Part shown: piece by piece, positions 1 through 10,984 of the stretch
Layout: every line of letters begins with the position of its first letter
How positions within the stretch are numbered: position 1 is the stretch's first letter
NCBI GenBank assembly: GCA_014218235.1
Contig: CM024759.1
Span: 76,405,079-76,469,078, forward strand
Origin: Colocasia esculenta
Taxonomy: Eukaryota; Streptophyta; Magnoliopsida; Alismatales; Araceae
Direction: 5' to 3'
DNA: 64,000 bases
Position numbers and translations under genes: made by a program
Notes under the pieces: generated by a model
What the model saw: only the letters and a program-made list of their open reading frames with translations
Told to the model about the DNA's origin: nothing
Databases searched by the model: none

Positions 1-172
1 ATCTTGCCAGAGACATCTAGAGTGCCTCCCACTCAGCCTGCATTAAGAAGAGCTGCAACACAAAAAGAGAAGAGTTCAAAAGCCTTAGAGTTAGAAAAAA
101 TAACATATGCCAGGCAAAAAAAGAGGAAAGTGCAGCAACCAATTCGTAGTGATGACACCACACAAGATTCAA

Positions 173-205
<33 letters not shown>

Positions 206-746
206 GGGCTGCCACTGGGGCCACAGAAGCTGGCCAGGGATATGCAGGAGCAGGATATACTGGGGCCACAGGTGTAGGGCTTACTGAAAGTTATGTACCA
301 GAAACAGAACATCAGGGAGGCGGAGGAGAAGGACAAGGGCATGGACAAGGAGGATATGAAGGACAACAACATCATGCAGCCTATGAGTGGCCACCTTGGG
401 AGCCAAACTATAGTTCAGGGTCTACTCATATACCTGCATTTCAGCCTCCCATTTTACCGTACTCAGATATTAGTAGCTCACCTTATGGAGTACAAGGAGG
501 ATGGGGACCTTGGCCTTCACAAGAACAAGAGCCTAGTGGCCTAGTGAAGCAACAAGTACATACAAACCGCTTGGTATATGGTGTCCAGCTCCATCACAAT
601 CTGGAGAAAGCTCAAGTCAACAATTTACACCAAGAGGGATTCAAATGGGTATGCATGATTTAGCAAATTCCCTCTTTGGTCATAGCTACCAAAACCCAAA
701 TGATGGTGGCTCATCTATGTCTGGAAGTGGATGGAAAGATTATTAG
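1..746 (+). pseudogene. C-terminal tail of a transposase-like ORF (partial, frameshifted)
   Basis: The reading frame is open from the left edge, so the gene begins outside the window. It contains a basic stretch (RQKKRKVQQP), an aspartate run encoded by a GAT repeat near 175-205, and then a Gly/Tyr/Pro/Gln-rich low-complexity tail. The first frame stops at 661-663. A +1 shift at about 540-590 gives a more natural ending (GIQMGMHDLANSLFG, then a Gly/Ser-rich end at TAG 744-746), so one indel probably separates the two frames. Tails like this follow the dimerisation domain of some plant hAT-type transposases, but no catalytic domain is visible here and the assignment is inference. A tail of similar style occurs at 25.2-26.1 kb. 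Confidence 0.4.
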
Positions 747-839
747 TCTTCTATCAAATGTAAGTTACATGTACAATGTCTTAAATTTCATGTTTTATGT
801 ACTATGAATGCATGTATAATTGATTTTTGATGCAAATCT

Positions 840-1047
840 TAGTTCTTTCAGGAGTTCAGATTTTTTCTGTTTTTTCCTGATTTTTCCTGATTTTTCCTGA
901 ATTTTCATGCATTTTTCCAAAAAAATAAACATTTTATAGTCTGGCCGATCCAAGATCGGCCAGACTTCCCTGGGATCCAGAGGATCTTTGATCCGATCCG
1001 ATCCAGGATCGGATCGACCAGGGTCGATCCCGATCCTGCCTTCCATG
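840..1047 (-). repeat. GATCGG-rich repeat fragment, hAT-like non-autonomous family
   Basis: On the minus strand the block starts with CATGGAAGGC, resembling the terminal CATGGATGGC of the complete elements at 32353 and 38471. A palindrome-rich run of GATCC/GATCGG words follows, then a short inverted repeat (TGGCCGATC/GATCGGCCA), then an A-rich stretch of repeated AAAAATCAGG words. The same order occurs inside the complete elements. I could not identify the other end or a TSD. Confidence 0.55.
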
Positions 1048-2430
1048 TACCTGATTCTATCTAATATGAAAGGAAAACCTGAAGCTGTTCGACAATCCCT
1101 AGAACAAGATTGGCATAGACCCATCTCTCAACTCACAGGTTTCCATTCTGAGAATTGACATGCAAGCGTCTTCATTTGAGTTAATGACAGTAATTTCCGC
1201 CAATTGCGGTACCTATTATATGACAATAGTTCTCAATTCTCATCTATCAACAGCACATCCTATTAATATCTTTTTTCCCCTGGTATCATCGGCATAATTG
1301 TATTTCATGCATAGCACTTGTTTGATTTAATAAGTTTGTAGTTTAAATTTTAAAAATCCAAGAAAAACACAATTTATTTCTAAGTTCCTGTAATTCCTTG
1401 TGAGCACCATGGTGGGACAATCAACAATGAACCTGAGATGATGAAGGCTACAGAAAGGTTCTTGAAACTAAAGAAGCTGAAGTTATGTTATATTTTCCAT
1501 CCACATATATAATTAATAATCTAAATTATATGCACATGATGTCATACTTATGTTTGTCACCATGTTTATGATTTTAGAAACAAGACGTAAGCAAGTAATC
1601 AAGTTACCAGGTTGCTATAGATGCAAACTGTGTTCACATTGTCCCTGCCAAACCAATCAGTCAGCGCCTAAGGAAGCCACATTAGTGAACACTTTTATTG
1701 TTTCCACTCGTTCATCTCTATGTCTATCAATATCATTTAATGAAAGTGTAGGCGCAAAGACTGTGAATGGAAGGCCTGTAACAGTGCTACCTTAAGGGGA
1801 GAGACTCCCTTTCCTTGGCAATGGCAAATGAAAACTTAAGAGCCATATATACACTTACATTGGCAAAGTTCATGTTGTGCTGACAAGGTTTGTCTAGGCA
1901 GTGCTCACTTCCCAAAAACAGCTATCTTAAGAATTTTTATGCCTAGCTACAAGGAGGTAAGACCACTTCACGAGTTCACATAGTGGTTCAGATTTACAAC
2001 ATGCTTTGGAAAAAGGTTGAGGATGAACCTAAGTGAAACATATTTTTAATGGCCCACATGGTTAATTTGATCTTTTGGGTCATGACAATATGTCAATATC
2101 TTTATTCACATGGAATTTGTCTGCCATATTCACTTGCCATCATGCTCCCTACCATGATGCATAAGGATTCTAATTATGATTAAGGTCCATGAAGGAGGTT
2201 CACAATAGCACATGATTCATGGTATGCTGTTTATTGTTTCTCATTACTACAATACAAGAGTCGTATTTTTTTGAGAAGCGGATAGTGGACAAGTATATTA
2301 ATAAAAAGAGAAAGACCCCAAAAAACAGCCCTGACCGCCTATACATCACAAACCACACCAAGATGGAGTGGCGATCTCTATCCCCCCAACAAAATAAAAA
2401 GTGTAGAGTTGGACCGATTCATCATTCACA
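1048..2430. other. Non-coding stretch, nothing recognised
   Basis: This is AT-rich sequence with only short, unconvincing open frames in all six readings. I see no repeat structure, RNA gene or transposon end. Confidence 0.5.
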
Positions 2431-3905
2431 TTACAAATAATTGACACCCACTCCTGTAACTTTACTACAAATACTAACAAAAAGAGCCTCTACATGCCAA
2501 GCAACCCTCAAAAATATGTGATTGTTCCTCTCCCCCCAAATCATCCATAAGGTAGCATATAGAATGAGCCACCAAACTCTGCTATCACCTTTGGTGGGCC
2601 AATGTATGTTCCACCACTCAATCATCTGCTGGACCTTGAAATGATGACTAACGGTGCAGTGGGTCCTCACAGCCATCTCTGTCCAAATTCTACGAGAGTA
2701 GGAGCACCTAGCAAAAATATGATCTAGAGACTCGTCCTCCTCCCCACAAAGGACGCAAGTGGTCTGAATGTCTAACAAAAATCAGTGCAGCCTATCCCGC
2801 ATGGGAAGTTTTCCAATGGAAATGCTCCAAAGCCAAACTTCCACCTTCAAAAGGCTTCTAGGCTTCCAAACCTGATCAAGAAGTCATGCCTAACCCCTCC
2901 AACTGAAATGATACAGTAAGCCAATCTGGCTGAGAAGAGACCTCCCTTCTCCCACCACCACATCCACCCATCCTCACTATAGATGGATGGAAGTCAAACG
3001 GGAGAGCAGGTCCTGAATCTGAAGAGACTCCGACTAAAGAAGGTCCCTCCTAAAGATGGGCGCCCATACTCTGTCGAGCCGAGAAGGAACAATGACCTGG
3101 GAAACTGAGACAAGAGGATCAATGGTCACACGAAAAAAGCTAGGAAACAGCTCGCAGAAGGCAATATCACTGCACCACCTGTCCTTCCAAAAAAGAGCCT
3201 TATCCCCTTTCCCCAACCAACAGACTCTTGTGGAAATTAACCTTCAAACCAGTGACGTCCTCCAATAGCTCCAACAAAAGCCTTGCTATAGCATGGGATT
3301 GGCCCTCATCCTCCAGAAATAAAATAGTATCATTGGCATACTGAAGATGAGAAACCGAGGGACCATCTCTACTTACCAAAAAACCCCTGATCAACCCAGA
3401 AAGCCTCAGCCTTCTGCCACACCCTACTGACAACACTAGCCACCAGCACAAAGAGAAGGGGGGAAAGAGGTAACCTTAGTGCAGACCCCCGACCACTATG
3501 GAACCATGGCGTGATCTTCCCATTAATAAGAACAGCAAATAAAGCTGAAGTGACACAAGCTCTAAGCCACTCAATCCAGGCGGCCCCAAACCCCATCCTC
3601 TGCAAGACATCAAAGAGATAGCGTCAGCTGACCTTGTCATAAGCCTTCTCAAAACCTAGCTTTAGAACCACACCCTTCCTCCTCTACTGCTTAAAAGCAT
3701 AAATATACTAATGCTCCACCAAAAGGTTATCCAAAATGTGTCTCCCTCTGATGAAAGCTCCTTGAAAATGACTGACCAAAGAATCCATCACAGATACCAA
3801 TCTCCCTACTAAGACTCTGGTAATGACCTTGTAAGTGCCATTGAGCAAGCTGATAGGCCGAAAATCCCTAAAGTAATGAGCACCTGACTTCTTGGTGTTA
3901 GGGTA
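2431..3905 (-). pseudogene. LINE (L1-type) ORF2 remnant: reverse transcriptase and zf-RVT
   Basis: Read on the minus strand from about 3905, pieces in changing frames match the plant L1-type ORF2 in the right order: the RT fingers (NGTYKVITRVLVGR, GAFIRGRHILDN), motif A region (LKLGFEKAYDKV), thumb (LQRMGFGAAWIEWL), the YxDD box region (LQYANDTILFLEDE), the connecting GxGxxxxFWxDxW segment (GKGDKALFWKDRWC), and the C-terminal zinc-binding zf-RVT domain (CVLCGEEDESLDHIFARC). Stop codons and frameshifts occur throughout. The motif A aspartate reads Gly (GGT) and the YADD aspartate pair reads YAND, so it could not polymerise even if the frames were intact. The endonuclease domain is absent: 5' truncation is usual for LINEs. 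Confidence 0.85.
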
Positions 3906-4385
3906 TCATTAAGAAGGAACTCATTGCAGCATTGAAAGAATCATATCCCTTAATCAAACAGTCGTGAAATAAAAGGTTTTCTCCAAGAGAAAAGAAATCA
4001 AAGGAATGCATATCTGAGCTTATGATAATTCATTCATTTTTGGTCCAAACTTGGAGCAAGAAGAAAAGTACAAATTGAGAACTAATAAATACATTTAAAG
4101 CTACAATCACTCAGTTACCCAATTTATCAGTACTTCAAGCAACACAAACATTTACTGAAGTTGAACTGGGCATATCGCCACCATTGTAGAGTCTTTTTTG
4201 TCTGAAAAACGTTTTATGTGTACCCATCAAAAGCAAAAGGAAAAGCTCATTGTAGATTTTTGAATGGCAAAACAACATTTTGGGACATTAATGAGCCATT
4301 GAGCAAGAAACACAGAGCTATTAATTGACAATATACATGAAAACTTAACAAATATCTTCATGAATATAAGAATAGTGGAATCCTA
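3906..4385. other. AT-rich spacer, nothing recognised
   Basis: No coding frame, terminal repeat or RNA motif is visible between the LINE remnant and the next hairpin element. Confidence 0.45.
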
Positions 4386-4519
4386 GGTGTCACACTTTTT
4401 TGCCACCCACAAAAGACACAGTGTCACATCACCTTCCCCTAAGGGTTACCCCAAATGGGGGCTATTTATAAGCCCATGTGGCACCGGTCTTTTGTGGGTG
4501 GCAAAATGGGTGTGGCATC
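4386..4519. mobile_element. Short inverted-repeat (MITE-like) element
   Basis: The block is about 134 bp. Its two ends are near-perfect inverted copies of roughly 40 bp sharing the core TTTTGCCACCCACAAAAGAC, with GTGTCACAC / GTGTGGCAT-type ends. The centre holds a small CCCCAAATGGGGG palindrome and a TATTTATA motif. The size and hairpin shape fit a MITE. I could not read a clear target-site duplication, so the superfamily is open. Confidence 0.6.
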
Positions 4520-4744
4520 AACGTGAGGTAAACTAGCATGCCACTTCTAAATATTCTAACAAATATAGAATGCTTATGCACCAAAAAAAGTGATGATGCA
4601 TTTTAATTTGTAGGGTTCTTTATATATTATCCCTTGAAATCTATCGAAACTACAAATATCATGCTGGAATCTTTACAATTCATAAAAACCCATGAAATCT
4701 TTAGTCATTGAAGAAAAACCCTGTCGTCTATTTCTATTAGAGAT

Positions 4745-4985
4745 GGTTGTCGGACGTGGAAAAAATTCTCTTTTTTTCTTTCTCTCTTTTCTTTCTTTTT
4801 CTGTTTTGTTTAAGCGGGACTGCCAGTCTGTACAACAAACAAATTTGGGGTTCGCTTAATGTGGGTATTTTACATGTCCATTTACTGGACAATATTTATT
4901 CCGCGCATTTATTTTTATCAAGCGATTAGGGTTTCGTGTACTGGACCTTTCCCCACCGGCCGAAGTAAGTGTTAATTTACATCGA
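4745..4985 (+). repeat. Dispersed repeat, copy A (partner at 17.5 kb)
   Basis: This block shares an ordered series of short matches with 17513-17720: a TCTCTTTTTTT tract, a CCARTCTGT word, ATTCCRCGCA followed by TTTTTATCA, CGTGTACTGGACC / CATGTACTGGACC, then CTTTCCCC and a GGCCG word. The two copies are diverged but collinear over about 200 bp. What they belong to is unknown. Both lie upstream of regions with TATA boxes in the same orientation, so they may be upstream parts of LTR-like units; that is speculation. Confidence 0.5.
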
Positions 4986-5249
4986 GTCGAACTCGAACAC
5001 TTTTGATTCTCTGTCAAAAAAAGCCTTTCGTCTCTATTTGTTGTGACAACATTGACCTTAATAGTCCCCCTTCGTGGGTACACACTCTTACAAAGAAAAT
5101 TAAAAAGTTTAATATTTGTACACTTGTAATTTAAATTACAATTGGTCTTTCAAGACCTATACAAGGGGTATCGATTATATAATCGGGTTTTCAACACTTT
5201 ATTTGGTCACGATCCGATTCTTTTGAATTTGCTTTAGCCACGATCAGAC

Positions 5250-6730
5250 CATTGACTTGGATTTCATCACAACGAGACTGTTGGATCGCCAAGATGATCA
5301 CTGCCAGTCCATTGTGTTTGCTTCATGGTCACCATCACCATTTGATTGTGACGGGACCTTTGAGCAGTCTTGCTAGGTTTCTGCCAGCTCATGCCCTTTT
5401 CTGGGTGTTTCTAACATTTTCCGACATCTCGAGGTCTTTTCAGTCATTTAGTGACTTCTCGGGGTACACTTGTCATTTCTTGGCTCCCTGGGACTTTAGG
5501 GTCATTTCTTGACCTCCCAAAGCTTTTCAGCCATTTCTTGACCTTTAATGGGAATTCCCGCCATTTCTTGACGATCACAAGATTGAGGGTGGCTAGCCAT
5601 GAGCCGGCCTAGAAGAGCGCACGCTGCTTCAGAGAAGCGACGTATGTACCGCTCCACCGAGCCGTGCAAACAGCATGAGTCGAGCAATTTCCTCCCTTTG
5701 AAGGGACATTTCTGCAACTTCTTTCCTTTAAGGAGCTTTCAATAGTTTCCTCGACCTTCAAGGACTTCTTGCCAATTTTCCACCAATTGAAAGATTTTGT
5801 TGCAATTCCCTGCCCTTTCTGGGACTTCTGCAACTCTTCCTTATCAAAGTATTTCTGCTAGCATTGGTCGCCATGATCAAAGAATTGAAAACTTGGCCAA
5901 TGTTGTCTTTTGAAGAACAAACCCGGAGGGGGCCTGGACAGTATTATATCCATAACTGTCTAGGGCCTCCTTGTCATTTACTGACATTTCCAGATGCCTC
6001 TGTCATTTCTTGGTTCTTCCTGACCTTCTGCCATTAGCTGACATCCTCAAGTTCTTTCTGTCATTTCTTGACTCCCCCGAGTAGTTCCAGGAATTTTCGT
6101 CATTGATTGACTTCCCCAGATGCTTCTGTCATTTCCTGACATTTCTGTCATTTCCTGGTTCTTCTCGGACATTCCTGTCATTTCTTGACTTTCTCGGACC
6201 AAGGTTCGCCTCATCGAGGCGAATCGGGTTTTTCCTAATCCGCCACGATTCGTCTGAATCGGGCCGATTCGCATGGGAATTGGTCTGATTCGATGGGAAT
6301 CGGGAGAATCGGGTTTCTCCTGATTTGATCTGATTCGGCCAAATCGGACCGATTCGATCCGCCACGCCAAACCATGTCTCGGACATCCCCACCATTTCCT
6401 GGCTTTTCCGAGCGGTCTCGGGTACTCCCGTCATTTGTTGACTTCCCTGGGTGCTTCTGCCATTTCTTGACATTCCTCAGTGCTTCGGCCATTTGTTGAC
6501 TTCCTCAGGTGTCTTCGTCATTGATTGACATATTCGGACATTTCCGTCATTTATTGACTTCTTTGAGTGGTTCCGTATATTTCTGTCATTGGTTGACTTT
6601 CCCGGACATTATTGCCATTATTGGGCGTTCCTAAGTGCTTTGGCCATTTGTTGACTTCCTCATGTGTCTTCACCATTTATTGATATACTCGAACATTTGC
6701 GTCATTTATTGACTTCTCCGAACATCATTA
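5250..6730 (+). repeat. Degenerate short tandem repeat built on TGTCATTTCTTGAC
   Basis: Variants of TGTCATTTCTTGACTTCC recur dozens of times at irregular spacing of about 20-45 bp through this stretch. Open frames on both strands are by-products of the repeat. A unique segment with the word CTTCAGAGAAG and the core ACCGCTCCACCGAG occurs near 5620-5680 and again near 6770-6835, so a larger segment has been duplicated. The array is interrupted at 6200-6376 by a MITE. Confidence 0.7.
6200..6376 (+). mobile_element. hAT-type MITE with perfect 8-bp TSD
   Basis: The 177-bp element is full of GAATCGG/CCGATTC words. It starts CAAGGTTCGCC and ends GCCAAACCATG, so its ends are inverted copies (CAAGGTTCG versus CATGGTTTG). 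It is flanked by a perfect 8-bp direct repeat, TCTCGGAC, at 6192-6199 and 6377-6384. An 8-bp duplication is typical of the hAT superfamily. A second copy in the opposite orientation lies at 29092-29287. Confidence 0.85.
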
Positions 6731-6929
6731 GCAAGTGGGATTAACCCAGGCCCGACCCAGGAGAGTGCACACCGCTTCAGAGAAGTGACATGGGTACCGC
6801 TCCACCGAGACGTGCCAACAGCATTCCCGCTTTGAGCTCTATCGCCTTTGGAACTTGCCAAGAGCTTCGTGCCATTTTCTGGACCGACCAAGGGTTTCTA
6901 TGCAATTCTCAAACTCCGTGAGTGTTTAC

Positions 6930-7420
6930 ATGTAGTTTTCCCCTAAACCAGAGTATTTCTGCCATCTTTCCAACAGTAGGGGCATTTCTGTAATTTTCCC
7001 CACAACCAGGGTATTTCTGCAATTTCTACATCTTTCAGGGTCTTTCTGCAATTTTTCAGGCAGCACAGGGACCTCCTTGCACTTTTGCACCCTTTGGGGA
7101 CTTTTCTGCAATTTCCAACCTTTCAAAAGCATTTTTGCACTTTTCCCCACAAACTGGGATATTTCTGCAATTTTCTGCTCTTCAAGGGCTTTTCTGCAAT
7201 TTCCTACAAATTGGGGGCTTCTGTGCAATTTTCTGGACAGCAGGGGGGGCATTTCTGTCATTTTATCCTACTTGGGGTATTTCTGTAATTTTTGACAGCA
7301 GAGGGTCTTTTCTACAATTTTCCTTGAAGAGGGGTTTTCTGTAATTTCTGCACCTTTCAAAGATATTTCTGCAATTTTCCCCCAAACAGGGACTTTTCTG
7401 AACTTTTCCCTAAAAAAAAA
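6930..7420 (+). repeat. Degenerate tandem repeat built on TTTCTGCAATTTTC
   Basis: The motif TTTCTGCAATTT recurs about a dozen times with a spacing near 40 bp, separated by variable GGG-containing spacers. It is similar in style to the preceding TTTCTTGAC array but has a different core word. Open frames on both strands here are repeat artefacts. Confidence 0.75.
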
Positions 7421-7754
7421 CCCCAAGCGGCTAAGGGCCAGCAGACCCCTCCAAGAGGGGGAGAGAGGGTCCAAAGAGGGGGGGTGGGGGGTGTTGGAAG
7501 GTAAAAATGTGACACGTTTACGTCAACAGGAATTATAAAATTCATCAGATGATGGTCCGGCGACTTGGCTAGTTGAAGCTTATTTTCGGCGGACAATCGT
7601 TCAAGTTACGGACAGGATGAAAGGGGCCGTTGGGCCACGAAAATTAAATGTTGGTTATCAGCAGGCCTGGTTACAATACATTATCAGCAGCCTGCTCAGA
7701 GGCCAAAAAGTTGTGATTTAAAATGACCCCAAGGTTATTTAAGTTACAAACTTA

Positions 7755-8200
7755 TTAGCGGGATCCTTCCCCAAAATTCAGCAGGGGAGTTCCGGCCCTA
7801 AAATGGTGCCCGGAGTCCCGGTTAAAATGAAAGTACAAGGAGAACATGTCTCCGTCCAAAGTACGAAGCACGGAAAAATCCGGCAGCACAAGGTCTATAG
7901 ACCGAGTATGAAGGACAAGTACAAAGAACAAGCTCGAGGAAGAACTCCGAGGCTTGCAAAGGCACCCTCTGATCGGGCAGAACTCCGAGAAGTTGGGGCG
8001 AAGCGCCAAGGAAACGGAGCCGGACTCCAGCAGCAACTCCGGCAGCACAAGGTCTATAGACCAAATACGAAGAACAAGCACAAAGAACAAGCTCGAGGAA
8101 GAACTCCGAGGCTTGCAAAGGCACCCTCCGATCGGGCAGAACTCCGAGAAGTCGGGCAGAACTCCGAGACAGAAGAAAAAACTCCAGCACCTGGGCATAA
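7755..8200 (+). repeat. Two-copy direct repeat of about 160 bp
   Basis: The segment beginning CGGCAGCACAAGGTCTATAG at 7881 is repeated at 8040. The copies share GAACAAGCTCGAGGAAGAAC and GGCTTGCAAAGGCACCCTC. Codon-length frames on both strands arise from the duplication; no protein family is recognisable. Confidence 0.75.
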
Positions 8201-8228
8201 TACCCTTGTAAATGAGGGTGTAGGGGGG

Positions 8229-8236
8229 TATTTATA
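8229..8236 (-). promoter_or_regulatory. TATA-like box, minus strand
   Basis: Read on the minus strand the sequence is CCTATAAATACCCCCC, essentially identical to the plus-strand motif at 8481-8497. The two face outward from the hairpin cluster between them. Activity is inferred from sequence only. Confidence 0.4.
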
Positions 8237-8268
8237 GGCAAAATCCCCCCCTCTCCTCTCTCTTTCCA

Positions 8269-8433
8269 TCGGTTAGGACCCCCTAACCGATGGTGACCTA
8301 AGCATGAGGTCACCATCGGTTGCCCCTAACCGATGGTGACCTCAACATGAGGTCACCATCGGTTAAGGGGGTCACCATCGGTTAGGGGTGGCCCTAACCG
8401 ATGGTGACCTCATCATGAGGTCACCATCGGTTG
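8269..8433. repeat. Cluster of near-perfect hairpins (AACCGATGGTGACCT arms)
   Basis: Three copies of a perfect or near-perfect inverted repeat occur at about 8285-8321, 8328-8364 and 8397-8433. Each has arms AACCGATGGTGACCT and AGGTCACCATCGGTT separated by only a few bases. A fourth, inside-out pairing lies at about 8371-8408 (GTCACCATCGGTTA ... TAACCGATGGTGAC). The arms are conserved between copies while the loops vary slightly. Confidence 0.85.
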
Positions 8434-8482
8434 GGGCACTCTCTCTCTCCCCTCTCCCACGCATGTAAGGGGCCGAAACCCC

Positions 8483-8490
8483 TATAAATA
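8483..8490 (+). promoter_or_regulatory. TATA-like box, plus strand
   Basis: The motif CCTATAAATACCCCCC lies about 50 bp to the right of the hairpin cluster and mirrors the minus-strand copy at 8229-8236. This is a good match to a plant core-promoter TATA box, of the kind found in LTRs. No ORF follows it; tandem repeats do. Confidence 0.45.
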
Positions 8491-8709
8491 CCCCCCCTAT
8501 TCCAAAGGAAAGGGGGTGGAAAATTTTGCTCCGGCGAAGCCCTGTTGGAAAAATTCCAGGAAAATAGAAAAGAGCATTTGCTCATTCCCTCTCTCATTCT
8601 CAAATCCCTCCCGTCCGGTGTGAAGGTACAAATCCCCTTCTTTAGCCCGATAGGCCAGGCGCGGAGAGGAGAGCGGTCGGCGAAATCGTCATCAGCATTC
8701 CCTCTTAAC

Positions 8710-8855
8710 CTCCATCCCCCACATCGAGCGAGTCTCTGTGGGGTGATATTCCCGGGTTTAAATGCCGTCCATATCGAGCGAGTCTCTATGGACACATGGT
8801 ATTTAAATACCCATGTTCTCCCCGCCCATCGAGCGAGTCTCTGGGATGGTGGATT
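8710..8855 (+). repeat. Three-copy tandem repeat with ATCGAGCGAGTCTCTG core
   Basis: The core ATCGAGCGAGTCTCT recurs three times at roughly 60-bp spacing downstream of the plus-strand TATA motif. The intervening bases vary. It looks like a transcribed-leader repeat of an LTR-like unit, which is inference. Confidence 0.7.
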
Positions 8856-8859
8856 TTGT

Positions 8860-9450
8860 GCTTATATGTATATGTTTTCTTGAGGAGACTCTGCCCAAGC
8901 GGAGGTTCTGCCCAAGGACATATTCGTATATTCGCAAATTTGTGTTCTTATGTATATGTTTCTTAAGACGAAACTCTGCCCAAGCGGAGGTTCCGTCCAT
9001 GAACACATATATAAAGATCACAAATTTGTAATTATACAAATATGTTCCTTAAGGAGAATCTCACCCGGCAAAATCTCTCTCAGGGGACGTATCCATGTAA
9101 ATACAAACTCGTGTATATGTATATGTTTCTTAGAGGAAACTCTGCCCAAGCGGAGGTTCTGTCCGAGAACATATTCGTATATTCACAAATTTATGTTCTT
9201 ATGTATATGTTTCTTAGAGGAAACTCTGCCCAAATGGAGACTCCCCTAAGAACATATCCATAAAATCACAATTTGTGCCTATACGCATATGTCTCTTAGG
9301 AGGAATCTTGCCCGGACAAAGTTCCCTCTAAATTCATATCCGTATAATCACAAACTTCATGTTTATATAAATGTATTTCTTAGTGGAATCTCTGCCCAAA
9401 TAGAGACTCTGCCCGAGAATATGTCTATATAATCACAAATATGCCCCGTT
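8860..9450 (+). repeat. Tandem repeat of about 80-110 bp with CTCTGCCCAAGCGGAGGTTC core
   Basis: Five to seven diverged copies are recognisable by the words TATATGTTTCTTA, ACTCTGCCCAAGCGGAG and ACATATTCGTATAT. The units drift progressively towards 9700, where related but weaker copies persist. Open frames are repeat artefacts. Confidence 0.75.
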
Positions 9451-9779
9451 TGTATATGTTTCTCAAAAAAAAAGAACTCCGTTCATACGGGGGACTCCTT
9501 CTTATCGGATACTCTGTTCAAGTGGAGATACCGTTTGAGAATATATTTACAAAGTGCAAATTTGTGATTATACACATATATCTCTTCAAGGCAAAGCCCC
9601 TCCGGGTAAAGTTTCTCCCGAGAATACATGGATATAAACATATGCCAATATGAAAATATCTCTACAAGGACACCCTGCCTAAGTGGGGACTCACCAAGAC
9701 ATATTCACCTATTCAAAAAATATAATAATAAAAAAATGGGGATTGTGATAATATACACACATCCAAAGAAAAAAGGAAA

Positions 9780-10100
9780 TGGGACAGGAACCGTGCTCGG
9801 ATACCCCAAATGGGAGCACATATGCACCTCCACGAGAACTATACCCGTGGAAATGAACTTTGGACAGAAATCACAATGGGACAAGAACTTCCATGGAGGT
9901 ACATCCATATGTTCTCCGAAAATTGCACCCGCACAGACAAGAACCGTGCTCAGATACCCTAAATGGGAGCACATATGCACCTCCACGAGGAATATACCCG
10001 TGGAAATGGACTTCGGACAAAAATCACAAATATGACAAGGACTTCCGTGGAGGTACATCTATATGATCTCCGGAAATTGGACCCGCACAAGTACGAAATG
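9780..10100 (+). repeat. Two-copy direct repeat of about 152 bp
   Basis: The segment with GGGAGCACATATGCACCTCC, ATACCCGTGGAAATG and TCCGTGGAGGTACATC occurs at 9790-9940 and again at 9942-10090. Each copy also contains a short inverted pair, CCTCCACG ... CGTGGAGG. No coding function is apparent. Confidence 0.75.
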
Positions 10101-10690
10101 AGGAGAAAAGAAACTCTACCTCAAACTCGGACTCTGCTCAGAAATGGCATTGCAAAAGAACCTCATATAAAAATTTGCACAATCATCCTTCTAATATGGA
10201 AGTGTTACTCTGGGTTATAACACCCCCAAGTTCAGAATCAAAATCTTCGGGCATATACCCGTTCACAATAATAATCTTCATGTTTTCCCAAATGAAAACC
10301 CATAACCAACCTTTTGTAAAAAGGAGAAAAAGACCTCAAATCGGTCCACGGGTATATACCCGCTCCCCTTTTCAAAAGAAATCAAACTTTGGACTCCCCA
10401 AAAAGGCAGTCATTTCAAAAATAAAATATCCAAAACAAAAGTATTTCAAAACAATCAAAAGAAAGGAAAAACATGTCATAATCAGGATTTTCTAAGAAAA
10501 AGCATGCATATTTTTCTCGTCCTTTTGCTATGAAATGGTATTCGGGTTTAGACCGTATCAAATAATACCAAGTGTCCTAACTCGATGTAAATGTAACATC
10601 GATTCCGATCGATGGAGACAGAGGTCCAGCACATGCTACCCTAATCACCTGATGAGAATAGACATGGGACTCAAGAAGTTCAGATAAAAA
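10100..10690. other. Spacer inside the repeat mosaic
   Basis: I see no gene, RNA or clear repeat here, apart from scattered A-rich runs near 10320-10500. Confidence 0.4.
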
Positions 10691-10812
10691 ACGGCGCACC
10701 CGTCCGTTCGCGGACACACCCGTCCTTTTTTGGACACCATACCCGTCCGTTCCACGGACACCATACCCGTCCGTTCCACGGACACCAAACCTGTCCTTTC
10801 CCCGGACACCAA
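10690..10812 (+). repeat. Minisatellite, unit about 25 bp (ACCCGTCCGTTCCACGGACA)
   Basis: Five consecutive units are visible. Each unit contains its own short palindrome, GTCCGTTCCACGGAC, so the array can form a series of small hairpins. Confidence 0.8.
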
Positions 10813-10984
10813 AATTCTTCTTCCGCATCGCGCGGACCCTTCTTTTTTCTGTCTGTTAGACAGGCTGGCACGCCCCCGCAAATATCAAAATATAAAACAA
10901 TAAATACATACGCTAAATAAAATGAACGAACGCATATCCTCCCCGATATTTTCAAAAGAAGAAGAAAGAACAAGGAAATCTCCT

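Noticed and set aside
4..375. Overlapping minus-strand frames over the aspartate-rich coding stretch
   Set aside because: They are poly-Ser and poly-Ile readings of the GAT repeat in other frames.
7803..8316. Several long frames on both strands, including a 164-codon minus-strand frame
   Set aside because: They are produced by the 160-bp direct repeat; repeated peptide blocks in every frame show no protein selection.
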